Assembly: GCF_029029525.1 (NCBI RefSeq)
Contig: NZ_JAKJSC010000001.1
Span: forward strand, 1,488,001 to 1,552,000
Reading direction: 5' to 3'
From: Labilibaculum sp. DW002
GTDB lineage: Bacteria > Bacteroidota > Bacteroidia > Bacteroidales > Marinifilaceae
Length of the DNA stretch: 64,000 bases
Below, piece by piece: positions 26,410 to 34,905 of the stretch (the first letter of the stretch is position 1; each line of letters opens with the position of its first letter). Below the pieces are notes generated by a model. It saw only the letters and a list, made by a program, of their open reading frames with translations, was not told the DNA's origin and searched no databases. A program made the position numbers and the translations under genes.

Positions 26410-28068
26410 TTATAAAGAAACTCCACGTTTCCAAGGAATGAAGTCAAACTGACGAAGCTCTTCTGCTTTTACCAATTCTTCACCAGATGCGACTCTAATA
26501 ATTTGCTCTAACAATTCAATTGCTTTTTCACGAATAGAATGTTCGCCTGTTACAATAGTACCGGCATTAAAATCGATGATATCACCCATTTTATCGGCAA
26601 GCATAGTATTACTAGAAACCTTAACAACGGGAACAGCTGGGTTACCGGTTGGCGTACCCAATCCTGTACTAAACAAAATTACATTTGCTCCTGATGATGC
26701 AAGACCAGTTGTTGATTCAACATCGTTACCTGGTGTGCAAAGTAGACTCAATCCTTTTTTGCTTACCAATTCGGTATAATCTAACACATCAACAACTGGA
26801 GAAGCACCGCCTTTTAAAGCTGCTCCTGCAGATTTCATTGCATCTGTAATCAAACCATCTTTAATATTTCCTGGAGAAGGATTCGCTTCGAAGCCAGAAC
26901 CTGCTTCAACAGCACGCTTAGCGTAAGTTTTGATTAAATCTGAGAACTTTTCGGCATCTTCTGGATTTACACAACGGTCAACAATATTCTGCTCTACTCC
27001 ATTCAATTCCGGGAATTCAGAAAGAATTGCACCTCCACCTAAAGTCACGATCATATCGCTCACATAACCCAATAATGGATTTGAAGAAATACCTGAAAAA
27101 CCATCAGATCCGCCACATTCAAGGCCAATTAACAATTCACTAAGCGGTGTATCTTCTCTTTTGTATTCGTTTGCTTCCATTAAGCCAGCATAAGTCAACT
27201 TAATTGCTTCCGCGATAAAATCACGTTCCGAAGTACTTTGTTGTTGTTCCAAAATATGAACAGGCTTCTTTCCTAACACACCAAACTCTTCTAAAAAGCC
27301 CTTAATATATTTCACTTCTGCATTCTGGCAACCCAATCCGATAATTGTTGCCCCAGCAACATTCGAATTAGCGATATAACCCGCTAAAAGTTTGCTTAAC
27401 ACAATTGCATCTTCTCTTGTGCCACCGCATCCACCTTCGTGAGTTAGGAAGCGAATGCCATCAACATTTGGAAAAAATGGAGAAAATTGTTTTTCACTGT
27501 TCAAGTTCAAAACATCCATTTTTAGAATTTCTTCAGCACTAGCTCCTTTTGCAGATGCTTCTTTTAATACATCTAGGTTGATTTTGTGAGAAGTCTCATG
27601 CTTATAGCCTAATTGAGATTCCAATTCTTCCTGAAGTACTTTTATGTTACGATTCTGACAAAACACCAATGGAATTACTAACCAATGGTTTGCAGTTCCT
27701 ACTTTGCCATCTTTGCGTTTGTATCCTTTAAAAGTTCTATTTTCAAACTCGCTTACATCAGGCGCAGTCCAAGTATATTCTGATGCTGTATTACTAAATC
27801 CACCTGTGTGATGCACAATATTATCAGTTGTAATTACCTCTCCTTTACCAATAAACTTGAGTGCTTTACCAACCGGAAGACCATACATTACAATTACATC
27901 ACCTTCGTTAAAATCTAGTTCTGCAATTTTGTGCTTCACCTGAACACCATTTTTTACCAGGTATTCTTCATTCTGATAAGTTACGGTTTCACCTGCAGCA
28001 ATATCTACCAAAGCAACCAGTAAATTATCTTTCTGACTAATTTTTATCAACTTCTCTTTCATAAGCAT
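26410..28068 (-). CDS. uxaA: Altronate dehydratase (fused SAF and UxaA domains)
   Basis: 552 aa. An N-terminal SAF-type domain (about residues 1-95, DNLLVALVDIAAGETV) is followed by the large UxaA catalytic domain with RFLTHEGGCGGTREDA, IIGLGCQNAEV, LLIGLECGGSDGFSGIS and LLCTPGNDVESTTGLASSGAN, the Cys- and Gly-rich motifs of this Fe-dependent family. It converts D-altronate to 2-keto-3-deoxygluconate. First gene of the operon. Starts at 28068 (MLM) and 28062 (MKEK) are both possible; an operator at 28075-28090 lies only a few bases upstream, which suits a repressed leader. Confidence 0.93.
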   Translation of the reverse strand: MLMKEKLIKISQKDNLLVALVDIAAGETVTYQNEEYLVKNGVQVKHKIAELDFNEGDVIVMYGLPVGKALKFIGKGEVITTDNIVHHTGGFSNTASEYTWTAPDVSEFENRTFKGYKRKDGKVGTANHWLVIPLVFCQNRNIKVLQEELESQLGYKHETSHKINLDVLKEASAKGASAEEILKMDVLNLNSEKQFSPFFPNVDGIRFLTHEGGCGGTREDAIVLSKLLAGYIANSNVAGATIIGLGCQNAEVKYIKGFLEEFGVLGKKPVHILEQQQSTSERDFIAEAIKLTYAGLMEANEYKREDTPLSELLIGLECGGSDGFSGISSNPLLGYVSDMIVTLGGGAILSEFPELNGVEQNIVDRCVNPEDAEKFSDLIKTYAKRAVEAGSGFEANPSPGNIKDGLITDAMKSAGAALKGGASPVVDVLDYTELVSKKGLSLLCTPGNDVESTTGLASSGANVILFSTGLGTPTGNPAVPVVKVSSNTMLADKMGDIIDFNAGTIVTGEHSIREKAIELLEQIIRVASGEELVKAEELRQFDFIPWKRGVSL

Positions 28069-28074
28069 TGGCTT

Positions 28075-28090
28075 GTTCTATCGATTGAAC
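28075..28090. promoter_or_regulatory. LacI-type operator 1
   Basis: GTTCTATCGATTGAAC, a 16-bp near-palindrome with the central CG typical of LacI-family sites. It lies about 7-12 nt before the uxaA start, in the leader. Confidence 0.75.
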
Positions 28091-28158
28091 TACACTTGAA
28101 AAAAAATGTAATTAAGCTTAAAACAAATTTTATAATTGGATATGTAATATTATTAACA

Positions 28159-28174
28159 ATTCAATCGATTGAAC
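28159..28174. promoter_or_regulatory. LacI-type operator 2
   Basis: ATTCAATCGATTGAAC, containing the perfect 14-bp palindrome TTCAATCGATTGAA. It is 84 bp (eight helical turns) from operator 1. The promoter must lie between or near them; a degenerate -7 box (TATAAAATTTG on the minus strand, 28124-28134) sits in the gap. Confidence 0.8.
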
Positions 28175-28263
28175 AAATCAGTAAAAAAATATCAAACAAA
28201 TAGATAATTAAGCGACAATTACTACCAAGTTTTTTTAGCCAAGATGAATTAATTCACCAAACT

Positions 28264-28279
28264 GTTCAAACGATTGAAC
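28264..28279. promoter_or_regulatory. LacI-type operator 3
   Basis: GTTCAAACGATTGAAC, again GTTC...GAAC around a CG centre. It is 105 bp (ten turns) from operator 2 and close to the end of the regulator gene, so looping between sites is geometrically possible. Confidence 0.75.
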
Positions 28280-28305
28280 ACAAAGTAAGAAAAAAATTAG
28301 ATCAA

Positions 28306-29328
28306 TTAAAAATTTTTCGATGAATTTCGAATAATCAAGGTTGGGTTTAGAACGATATTTTTTGCTGTAAAATCTGAATTTGTGGACTTTATATGTTCAA
28401 GAACCAATTCTCCTGCTGTGTGCCCCATGATAATACTAGACTGGTCAACAGAACTAATTCCTGGATCTAAGTAAGAAGTAAAAGGTTCGTTACTAAAACC
28501 AAAAATCATAACCTCATCTGGAACAATAATATTCTGTTCTCGTGCAATTTGTAAAGCCCCTACAGCCGTATAATCACTCGAACAAAAAATTGCATCTGGT
28601 CTGTCCTTCATTGCTAACAATTGAAGCATTCCATTTCGTCCATCTTCCAAATGCAAATCGCTTTGAATAATTAGTTCTTTTTCAACTGGCAAAGAAGCAT
28701 CACGTAAGGCTGATTTGTATCCCTTTAGTCTATTCTTATATAGTTCCATATGAGAATGTCCAGCCAAATGAGCAATTCGTTTACATCCCTGCTCTATCAA
28801 ATGACTAACCGCATTATAGGCTCCCTTGTAATCATCAACCTCAACCGTACTTACCCCAAAATCTTTAATAATTCTATCGAAAAATACCAAAGGCACATTC
28901 TCCTCTTTTAATTTTTCGAAATGTTGATACTTTTTAGTTTTAAGCCCCAGAGCTGCAATTACCCCATCAACTCTAGTTGCCAATAAAGTATTAATAATAT
29001 CCTTTTCTTTTTTTACGGAATCATCGGATTGTGTAAGGATTACACTATAGCCAGCTTTGTTTACTGTTTCTTCAATACCGCGAATTACAGAAGAGAAGAA
29101 AGAAATATTTGCTGCAGGAACAATAACACCAATCAATTTACTTTGCCCACTTCGCAAAGCAGCGGCAATTTGATTAGGCTTGTAATTTAACTCTTCAGCC
29201 ATCTTATTCACCGCATCTTTCGTCTTTTGACTCATTCGAGGGTGATCACTTAAGGCTTTTGATACTGCAGAAGGAGTTATATTCAAAGCCTTTGCTATAT
29301 CTTGTAGAGTTACTTTTTTTCTTTCCAT
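28306..29328 (-). CDS. LacI-family transcriptional regulator of the L-galactose operon
   Basis: 340 aa. N-terminal HTH KVTLQDIAKALNITPSAVSKALSDHPRMSQKTKDAV (residues 5-40) and hinge NYKPNQIAAALRSGQSKLIG, then the periplasmic-binding-like effector domain (VDGVIAALG, VDDYKGAYNAVSHLIEQGCKRIAHLAG, PDAIFCSSDYTAVGAL). It probably represses the downstream nine-gene operon by binding the GTTCAATCGATTGAAC palindromes at 28075-28279, with a pathway intermediate as inducer. Which sugar acts as effector cannot be read. Same strand as the operon with a 237-bp gap. Confidence 0.9.
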   Translation of the reverse strand: MERKKVTLQDIAKALNITPSAVSKALSDHPRMSQKTKDAVNKMAEELNYKPNQIAAALRSGQSKLIGVIVPAANISFFSSVIRGIEETVNKAGYSVILTQSDDSVKKEKDIINTLLATRVDGVIAALGLKTKKYQHFEKLKEENVPLVFFDRIIKDFGVSTVEVDDYKGAYNAVSHLIEQGCKRIAHLAGHSHMELYKNRLKGYKSALRDASLPVEKELIIQSDLHLEDGRNGMLQLLAMKDRPDAIFCSSDYTAVGALQIAREQNIIVPDEVMIFGFSNEPFTSYLDPGISSVDQSSIIMGHTAGELVLEHIKSTNSDFTAKNIVLNPTLIIRNSSKNF

Positions 29329-29349
29329 ATTCTAATGCTATTGCAAACA

Positions 29350-29357
29350 CAAAAGTA
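29350..29357 (-). promoter_or_regulatory. -7 box of the lacI-type regulator gene
   Basis: On the minus strand TACTTTTG, an exact TAnnTTTG match, 21 nt before the ATG. The -33 position has no clear TTG. No intact operator is present here, so autoregulation is not evident. Confidence 0.55.
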
Positions 29358-29473
29358 TAACATTATCTAATTTAATTATTATTTATAATGTGATAAATTA
29401 ACATCATACTTAAAATCACTCTCCATAGCATTCAAACGATCTTCTTTATGTGTCTGATAATAAGCGTTCTTTT

Positions 29474-29508
29474 TAAAAAAAATCCAGTGAAGCCCCCCTC
29501 ACTGGATT
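29474..29508 (-). terminator. Terminator of the GH16 operon
   Basis: 10-bp stem AATCCAGTGA (29481-29490) / TCACTGGATT (29499-29508) with an AGCCCCCC loop; the A-run at 29474-29480 supplies the U-tract on the minus strand. It lies about 80 nt after the GH16 stop and isolates the galactan locus from the regulator gene. Confidence 0.9.
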
Positions 29509-29590
29509 ATCTATAATAATAGAATCACCATTTCAACAGTGTTTCATTTATTTTTTCAATGTAATTTTACAAAATTGTTGCACAATGTAT

Positions 29591-30460
29591 TTACTTCTCT
29601 TCCCAAACTCTAAAGTAATTTACCTTGTATTCACCATCTAATCTATTATCATCTGGCAATGCACCAAACCATTTATTCGATTCGCAATTAAAGTTGACTT
29701 CCAGTGGTTGATGCCAATGTGTATTTTCTGCTTCCCTAAATAAAATACCATCAATATAAAAGCGAATGTATTCAGGTGTCCATTCTAATCCCCACGTATG
29801 AAAATTGGCCTGCAATTCTTCAGGAAAATAAAACTTCTTAGTTCTCGAAAAATGCTTCTTAATATCTCCTTTGTCTTTTGGTGTTTTAAAAACATGAATA
29901 TTAGAATTCAAATCGTGACGATTGTATGACAAGCCAGGTGCATTTTCACAAATGTCTATCTCTGTCCACCAGTCTTTACCCACATTAGTCATCCAAAACC
30001 CGGAAACCCAAGGAGCATCCATCAATTTCACTTCTGCCTCGAAATATCCATACAGAAATTTATTTTTACTTTTAATAAAACCTGTAGAATGGGTAAAACC
30101 TTCTGGAAGTTTTTCATCTCCATGTTTGTTTACACGAAATACTACATTTCCATTTTCCAAACTCACATTCGATCCATGAAAATAAGTTGGTTGTCTGCCT
30201 TTCCAACCTGGATTATTAGGATACCAAAGTGTTTCATTTATTTGATTTGCATTGAATTCGTCTGAATATTTTTCCAATTTCTTCCAATCTTTAGAATTGG
30301 ATTGATCGGAAAGTGGGTAGTCTGCATTCGTTCTTGCCGGTGCATGTTCTAAATTCACCGAATCGACATAGTTCTTTGGCGGAATCGTTAAATTCTGAGA
30401 AAAAACAGAACCTCCAATTGCGAATACCAATATTAATAATGTTACTAATTTTAATTTCAT
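29591..30460 (-). CDS. GH16 endo-galactanase (porphyranase/agarase/carrageenase type)
   Basis: 289 aa with a signal peptide (MKLKLVTLLILVFAIGGSVFSQ). The retaining GH16 catalytic motif is WWTEIDICENAPG: nucleophile Glu167, Asp169 and acid/base Glu172. Other GH16 galactanase features are YSDEFN, FKGRQPT-like WKGRQPTYFHGSNVSLENG, FLYGYFEAEVKLMDAPWVSGFWM, and HTWGLEWTPEYIRFYIDG. The family cleaves internal beta-1,4 galactan linkages of agar, porphyran or carrageenan; in this locus, beside GH86 and many sulfatases, a porphyranase or agarase is likely. It has no sorting domain or lipobox, so it is exported to the periplasm or beyond. Last gene of a five-gene operon starting at 36536. Confidence 0.88.
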   Translation of the reverse strand: MKLKLVTLLILVFAIGGSVFSQNLTIPPKNYVDSVNLEHAPARTNADYPLSDQSNSKDWKKLEKYSDEFNANQINETLWYPNNPGWKGRQPTYFHGSNVSLENGNVVFRVNKHGDEKLPEGFTHSTGFIKSKNKFLYGYFEAEVKLMDAPWVSGFWMTNVGKDWWTEIDICENAPGLSYNRHDLNSNIHVFKTPKDKGDIKKHFSRTKKFYFPEELQANFHTWGLEWTPEYIRFYIDGILFREAENTHWHQPLEVNFNCESNKWFGALPDDNRLDGEYKVNYFRVWEEK

Positions 30461-30505
30461 GAGCGTAATTTAAGGTTATTATTCCCCTCTCGAGGTGCAG
30501 TAATT

Positions 30506-32605
30506 TTATTTGATCAGCTTGAACTGTATTGCCTGACCTCCTCCTGCTGCTAAAACCAAATCCATTTTACTTTCAGAGGTCACCTGCATCTTCTTAATTT
30601 CTACAACTTCCGGATTTGTTTTCCAATCCGCGCCTTTGCCATCAGCATAAATTGTGGCTTCGTATTTTTTCCCTTTTGCAAGAAATGATAAATCAGTGCT
30701 CAACACTCTGGCATTCTCATCGGTAATACTTCCCAAATACCAGTTGTCGGTTCCTCTTTCCTGTCGAACTACAGTATAGTAATCACCAATTTTCGCATGC
30801 AATACCTTAGAGTTGCTCCAGTCGGTAGGAACATCCTTAATGAACTGAAATGCAGGAACTCCTTCGTAGTTTTCTGGTAAATCTGCTGCCATGGGCATTG
30901 GGCTGTACATCGTTAAATAGTAGGCTAATTGCTTGCAAATTGTACTTCGTACACGAAAAGTATCTTTACTCCACGGTTTCTCAGGAAGAAACATCTTAAA
31001 AATCCCTGGTGTATAATCTATCGGACCACCAAGAATTCTTGTAAACGGAAGTACTACACCATGTTCTGGCGAATTTCCTTTACTCCATGCATTGTATTCT
31101 TGTCCACGCACACCTTCACGAGCCATTAAATTTGGATAAGTACGTTGTTCTCCGGTAAATTTAATTGGTTCATGATTTACAATCATCAATTTATATTTAG
31201 CAGCTGTTTGTACCATTTTTTTGTAATGGCGAACCATATACTGCCCATGATGGTGTTGCTTGTATGTTTTGGTGTCGTAATCGTAATTTACATCACCCGT
31301 GTACCCCATTTTCACAGTTTTAATACCTAAATCACTACACATTTGATACAATTCATCCATTGCCGGTTCGTAATGATCGATATCAGAAATAGTCTCATGA
31401 TACATCATCATGCGAACACCTTTTTCTTTACCATATCGACATACTTCCTTTATGTCAAAATCATCAGTTGAGGTTTTCCAGTCAAATATTCCATATCCAG
31501 TCCAAGAACCTTCCATATTATCCCAACCTTTATCCCAACCTTCAATTAAAACATCTGGAACTCCATGTTTAGCAGCAAAATCAATATGTTTTTTTGCATT
31601 TTCGGTAGTTGCACCATGCGGATGAGAAATTGGTTTGCCAAATTGTGTTTTTTCAGCCCAGGCAGTTTTCCCGATATGCAATTCCCACCAGATACCGATG
31701 TACTTATAGGTTTCAATCCAATCGGTATTCTCATAAGCCACTGGTGGATTCAAATTCATGATTAAATCTGATTCAACCAAACCTCCTGCATTTTCAGAAA
31801 TCTGAATGGTTCTCCAAGGAGTTTGAAAAGGTGCCTTTGCTCTCACTAAATCACAATTCTTCCATGGTGTTAAATGAGCTTTTAATTGTACTCCATTGTG
31901 CGTATTTAACAAATTCATTCCTGCATAATCTGTTAAATCGGCTTCATGAATACTAATCACCAATTTATCATTCACCTCTATCGTAGTTGGAGTATTGGCC
32001 ATATTGGCTCTCTCCTCTTTATCTGGACGTCTTTCGAAATTTAATGAATCACCAACAGCACTAATTGGAGAATTGTAATACACTTTCTCGTAGTTGTCGT
32101 AATCAGCAAAATTCCACCAAGCTTTGTAATCATCTGCAAAAGTAAACTCCGTTAACTCATCCACGATAATAAAATCAGCCAAGTTATTTTGTTTTGGAAA
32201 AACATATCGAAATGCAACACCATCGTCATAAGCTCTTGCCACAACATCAAGCAACAATCCAGTTTTCGATTGCTTCAAATGAATCGTTAATTCATTATAA
32301 TGATCACGAACCTTCTCGCTCTGTCCCCATACTGTGGTCCATTCACTATCATTGGATCTCGTCTCCGAAGCTAAAATTTCAAACCCTTGCTTTAAAGATT
32401 TCGTTTTTAACTCGAAGCCTAATGCCGATTTAGTTATGAATTGCAAATCGCCATGATTCACTGTATAGAACAATTGGCCTGATTCATTCAAGTCAAACTC
32501 AAACTTATTTTGTTCGTTTGGTGATTCCAAAGAACTAGCATATTTTTTATTGGTAGCACAACTAACTACGAATATAAATAACAATAAATACAATAATTTC
32601 TTCAT
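30506..32605 (-). CDS. GH97 family glycoside hydrolase (alpha-galactosidase/alpha-glucosidase)
   Basis: 699 aa lipoprotein (MKKLLYLLLFIFVVSC, lipobox Cys16). N-terminal GH97 beta-sandwich (SPNEQNKFEFDLNESGQLFYTV), central barrel with FAAKHGVPDVLIEGWDKGW, GIKTVKMGYTGD and MIVNHEPIKFTGEQRTYPNLMAREGVRGQEY, and a C-terminal beta domain (RDNWYLGSITDENARVL-like). GH97 enzymes are Ca-dependent exo-alpha-glucosidases or alpha-galactosidases of the periplasm. The Glu in NHEPI and those near REGVRGQEY suggest the inverting SusB-like set, but I cannot fix the mechanism or sugar. Start codon 6 bp after the plug-domain gene, so co-translated. Confidence 0.88.
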   Translation of the reverse strand: MKKLLYLLLFIFVVSCATNKKYASSLESPNEQNKFEFDLNESGQLFYTVNHGDLQFITKSALGFELKTKSLKQGFEILASETRSNDSEWTTVWGQSEKVRDHYNELTIHLKQSKTGLLLDVVARAYDDGVAFRYVFPKQNNLADFIIVDELTEFTFADDYKAWWNFADYDNYEKVYYNSPISAVGDSLNFERRPDKEERANMANTPTTIEVNDKLVISIHEADLTDYAGMNLLNTHNGVQLKAHLTPWKNCDLVRAKAPFQTPWRTIQISENAGGLVESDLIMNLNPPVAYENTDWIETYKYIGIWWELHIGKTAWAEKTQFGKPISHPHGATTENAKKHIDFAAKHGVPDVLIEGWDKGWDNMEGSWTGYGIFDWKTSTDDFDIKEVCRYGKEKGVRMMMYHETISDIDHYEPAMDELYQMCSDLGIKTVKMGYTGDVNYDYDTKTYKQHHHGQYMVRHYKKMVQTAAKYKLMIVNHEPIKFTGEQRTYPNLMAREGVRGQEYNAWSKGNSPEHGVVLPFTRILGGPIDYTPGIFKMFLPEKPWSKDTFRVRSTICKQLAYYLTMYSPMPMAADLPENYEGVPAFQFIKDVPTDWSNSKVLHAKIGDYYTVVRQERGTDNWYLGSITDENARVLSTDLSFLAKGKKYEATIYADGKGADWKTNPEVVEIKKMQVTSESKMDLVLAAGGGQAIQFKLIK

Positions 32606-32611
32606 CCAGTA

Positions 32612-33292
32612 CTAATTATCTTTTAAGTTTATTTTAACAACACCATTGGCAGCTCTCACTCCATATTCGGCAGCTTCATTCCCAATTAGTACTTCAACAG
32701 ATTTAACCTGCTTTGGACTAACCGAGTTAATGTCATCAGTTACAATTCCATCCACTACAATTAAAGCCTGTTGCCCTGAACTTATAGAGCTAGGACCTCT
32801 TGAGGTAAGAAATACTTGTTTAGTTCCATTTACAGTTTCAACTTTTGCTGTAGTGTGAACAAACTGAATGATTTGGTAGATGTTTGCCATTCTATCGAAA
32901 TTGTTATTTTCATACAACAAGTTTTCAATACAATAATCAAGATTTTCCTTAGTCATTATTTTATTCTTAATAACTTTGTAATAAGAACTTTCGTTATGAA
33001 TATAAATTAAATTCACGGCATGTTCTTTCTCGCCCCTGTAGCGGAAGTTTTGACCAACAAAGCCAGCAACTTTAACTTTAATATTATCCTTTTTAGCTCT
33101 ACATGATATGCTGTAATATCCTAATGAATCAGTTGTGGTAGTTTGCTTACTTTTTGAAGCGCTAATAGTTGCGTTAGCCACGGGATATCCTTTAAAAGTG
33201 ATTACCTTACCTGTTAATATTGCCTCTTGTCCCTGAATATTTGTAAATGCCAAACAAACTAACAATCCTATTATACCAAGTTTTAGTTTCAT
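32612..33292 (-). CDS. Stand-alone carboxypeptidase-regulatory-like plus TonB-plug protein
   Basis: 226 aa with a signal peptide (MKLKLGIIGLLVCLAFTNIQGQ). Residues 23-85 are a CarboxypepD_reg-like domain (ILTGKVITFKGYPVANATISASKSKQ, DSLGYYSISC). Residues about 160-226 resemble a TonB-dependent-receptor plug: QQALIVVDGIVTDDINSVSPKQVKSVEVL then EAAEYGVRAANGVVKINLK. The 600-700-residue barrel of a SusC-type transporter is missing and the frame ends cleanly at a stop followed within 6 bp by the GH97 gene. It is therefore a natural short protein rather than a visible truncation. Possibly a periplasmic partner of an outer-membrane transporter; the function is unknown. Confidence 0.75.
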   Translation of the reverse strand: MKLKLGIIGLLVCLAFTNIQGQEAILTGKVITFKGYPVANATISASKSKQTTTTDSLGYYSISCRAKKDNIKVKVAGFVGQNFRYRGEKEHAVNLIYIHNESSYYKVIKNKIMTKENLDYCIENLLYENNNFDRMANIYQIIQFVHTTAKVETVNGTKQVFLTSRGPSSISSGQQALIVVDGIVTDDINSVSPKQVKSVEVLIGNEAAEYGVRAANGVVKINLKDN

Positions 33293-33363
33293 GTTTTGAT
33301 TTTTTGTTGATTAAAGCAACGATTAGTTCCTTATTTTGAGTTTCTTCTTTATATCAAACCTTA

Positions 33364-34905
33364 CTATCTACTTCTGCTTTCGCTTCGGATTTTCTTAATT
33401 TTAGCATCAAGTTTGTTCACTATTTTTTTGTTGCCTTTTGCAATGTTATTTTTCTCTTGAGGATCTTTTTCTAAATCGAACAACTGTGCTTCATTCATTA
33501 AACCTGCTTCAATGTTTTTATCATTAGTAATCCAATCTGCAACACGTGTTGAAGGTTCAATATATTTCCATTTCCCTTGGCGGATTGATAAAGCATAAGC
33601 TTCCTCAATTACACTTTCCCGGCCATTTGAGTCTTCACCTAAAAAAGCAGAAATCGTATTGAAGCTATCTGGTGCTTCTGTTTCGTCCAATTCATAATTA
33701 AGTAAAGAGGCAATAGATGCATACAAATCAACATGAGATACCAGAGCGTTATTCGTTTGCCCTGCTTTAATTCGTTTAGGCCAATGAGTAATTGTTGGAA
33801 CTCGTGTGCCGGCTTCATAACAAGAGTATTTTCCACCTCGGTAAATTCCTCCCGGTTTGTGATCTCCCAATAATTCCATTGCCTGATCATCATATCCATC
33901 AGTCAATACAGGCCCGTTATCTGAAGAGAAAACGATCAAAGTATTCTCTAATATTCCTTTTGATTCCAGGTAATCTACCAACTGTCCTGTAATGTAATCC
34001 ATCTGAACAATTGCATCTCCTCTTGGTCCCATTTCTGTAGCTCCCTGAAACTGATGATCGGGCAAACGTGGTACGTGAATATCATGAAATGCAAAATACA
34101 TGAAGAATGGTCCATCCTCATTTTCATCAATAAAATTTCTTGCCTTGTGTAACATTTGATAAGGAACAGTCTCATCTCTCCATCGTGCCGAGTTACCACC
34201 CGTCATGTAACCAATTCGGCTAACACCATTCACAATTGTTTTGCCATGCTGTTTATCGGCTCCGTAACGCAATAAATCAGGGTTTTCTATTCCAGTAGGA
34301 TCTGTTCCTATTTTCCCATCATAGCTTACTCTAATCGGATCGCTCTGATCCAAACCTAAAACTGTATGATTTTCAACTAGTACGCAAGGCACTCGATCTC
34401 CTGTTGCCGGGATTAAAAAAGAATAATCGAAGCCTATCTCAAGTGGACCGGGTTTCACATCCTTATTCCAATCCAAACTACCATCTCCCAATCCTAAGTG
34501 CCATTTTCCAATTACCGCAGTTTTGTATCCTTTCTTTTGCAGCATTGCTGGCAAGGTTGGTGTTCCTGGTTTAATCAACAAAGGAGCATCTCCCTGCAAC
34601 ACAGCAGCATTTTGTCTAAATGCGTAACTTCCGGTTAGTAATGAGTATCGCGAAGGTGTACAAGTTGCCGATGAACAATGCGAATCGGTAAACAATACAC
34701 CTCCTTTGGCCAATTTATCAACATTTGGCGTTTTCACTCTCGTTGCTCCGGTACATGAAAGGTCTCCATAACCCAAGTCATCAACATAAATGACAACAAT
34801 ATTGGGTTGATCACCTTCTGTCTTCTTTTCTGCATTACATCCTGCAACAGGAAATAAATTAGCAGCTAAAAGCAAGCATAAAAATATAATTTGGTATCGT
34901 TTCAT
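33364..34905 (-). CDS. S1-family sulfatase (lipoprotein)
   Basis: 513 aa from the Met at 34905. A longer frame to 34962 exists, but only from 34905 does a lipoprotein signal appear (MKRYQIIFLCLLLAANLFPVAGC), and its ATG overlaps the stop of the upstream gene (TAATG). Formylglycine motif CTPSR with Cys82 as the residue to be modified. Metal ligands: YVDDLGYGD near residue 41 and SSDNGPVL. GKWHLGLG is the usual sulfatase Lys-His pair. The segment GPLEIGFDYSFLIPATGDRVPCVLVEN is echoed in the sulfatase at 55429 (GPKQQGFDYSLTFPAGIQDVPYAVYEN), so the two are paralogues. Removes sulfate from a galactan oligosaccharide; the position is unknown. Confidence 0.9.
   Translation of the reverse strand: MKRYQIIFLCLLLAANLFPVAGCNAEKKTEGDQPNIVVIYVDDLGYGDLSCTGATRVKTPNVDKLAKGGVLFTDSHCSSATCTPSRYSLLTGSYAFRQNAAVLQGDAPLLIKPGTPTLPAMLQKKGYKTAVIGKWHLGLGDGSLDWNKDVKPGPLEIGFDYSFLIPATGDRVPCVLVENHTVLGLDQSDPIRVSYDGKIGTDPTGIENPDLLRYGADKQHGKTIVNGVSRIGYMTGGNSARWRDETVPYQMLHKARNFIDENEDGPFFMYFAFHDIHVPRLPDHQFQGATEMGPRGDAIVQMDYITGQLVDYLESKGILENTLIVFSSDNGPVLTDGYDDQAMELLGDHKPGGIYRGGKYSCYEAGTRVPTITHWPKRIKAGQTNNALVSHVDLYASIASLLNYELDETEAPDSFNTISAFLGEDSNGRESVIEEAYALSIRQGKWKYIEPSTRVADWITNDKNIEAGLMNEAQLFDLEKDPQEKNNIAKGNKKIVNKLDAKIKKIRSESRSR

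Noticed and set aside
18384-28068. Reading the operon as a galacturonate (pectin) or L-fucose operon
   Set aside because: No uronate isomerase, pectinase, fucose isomerase, fuculokinase or fuculose aldolase; the lactonase, aldo/keto reductase and LgoD-like enzyme would have no place in a galacturonate route.
29430-29445. ATTCAAACGATCTTCT as a fourth LacI operator upstream of the regulator gene
   Set aside because: Only the left half matches; dyad symmetry is lost and it lies far upstream of the -7 box.
29491-29498. C6 run as another galactan-locus regulatory half-site
   Set aside because: It is the loop of a terminator hairpin after GH16, with no -7 box at the expected distance.
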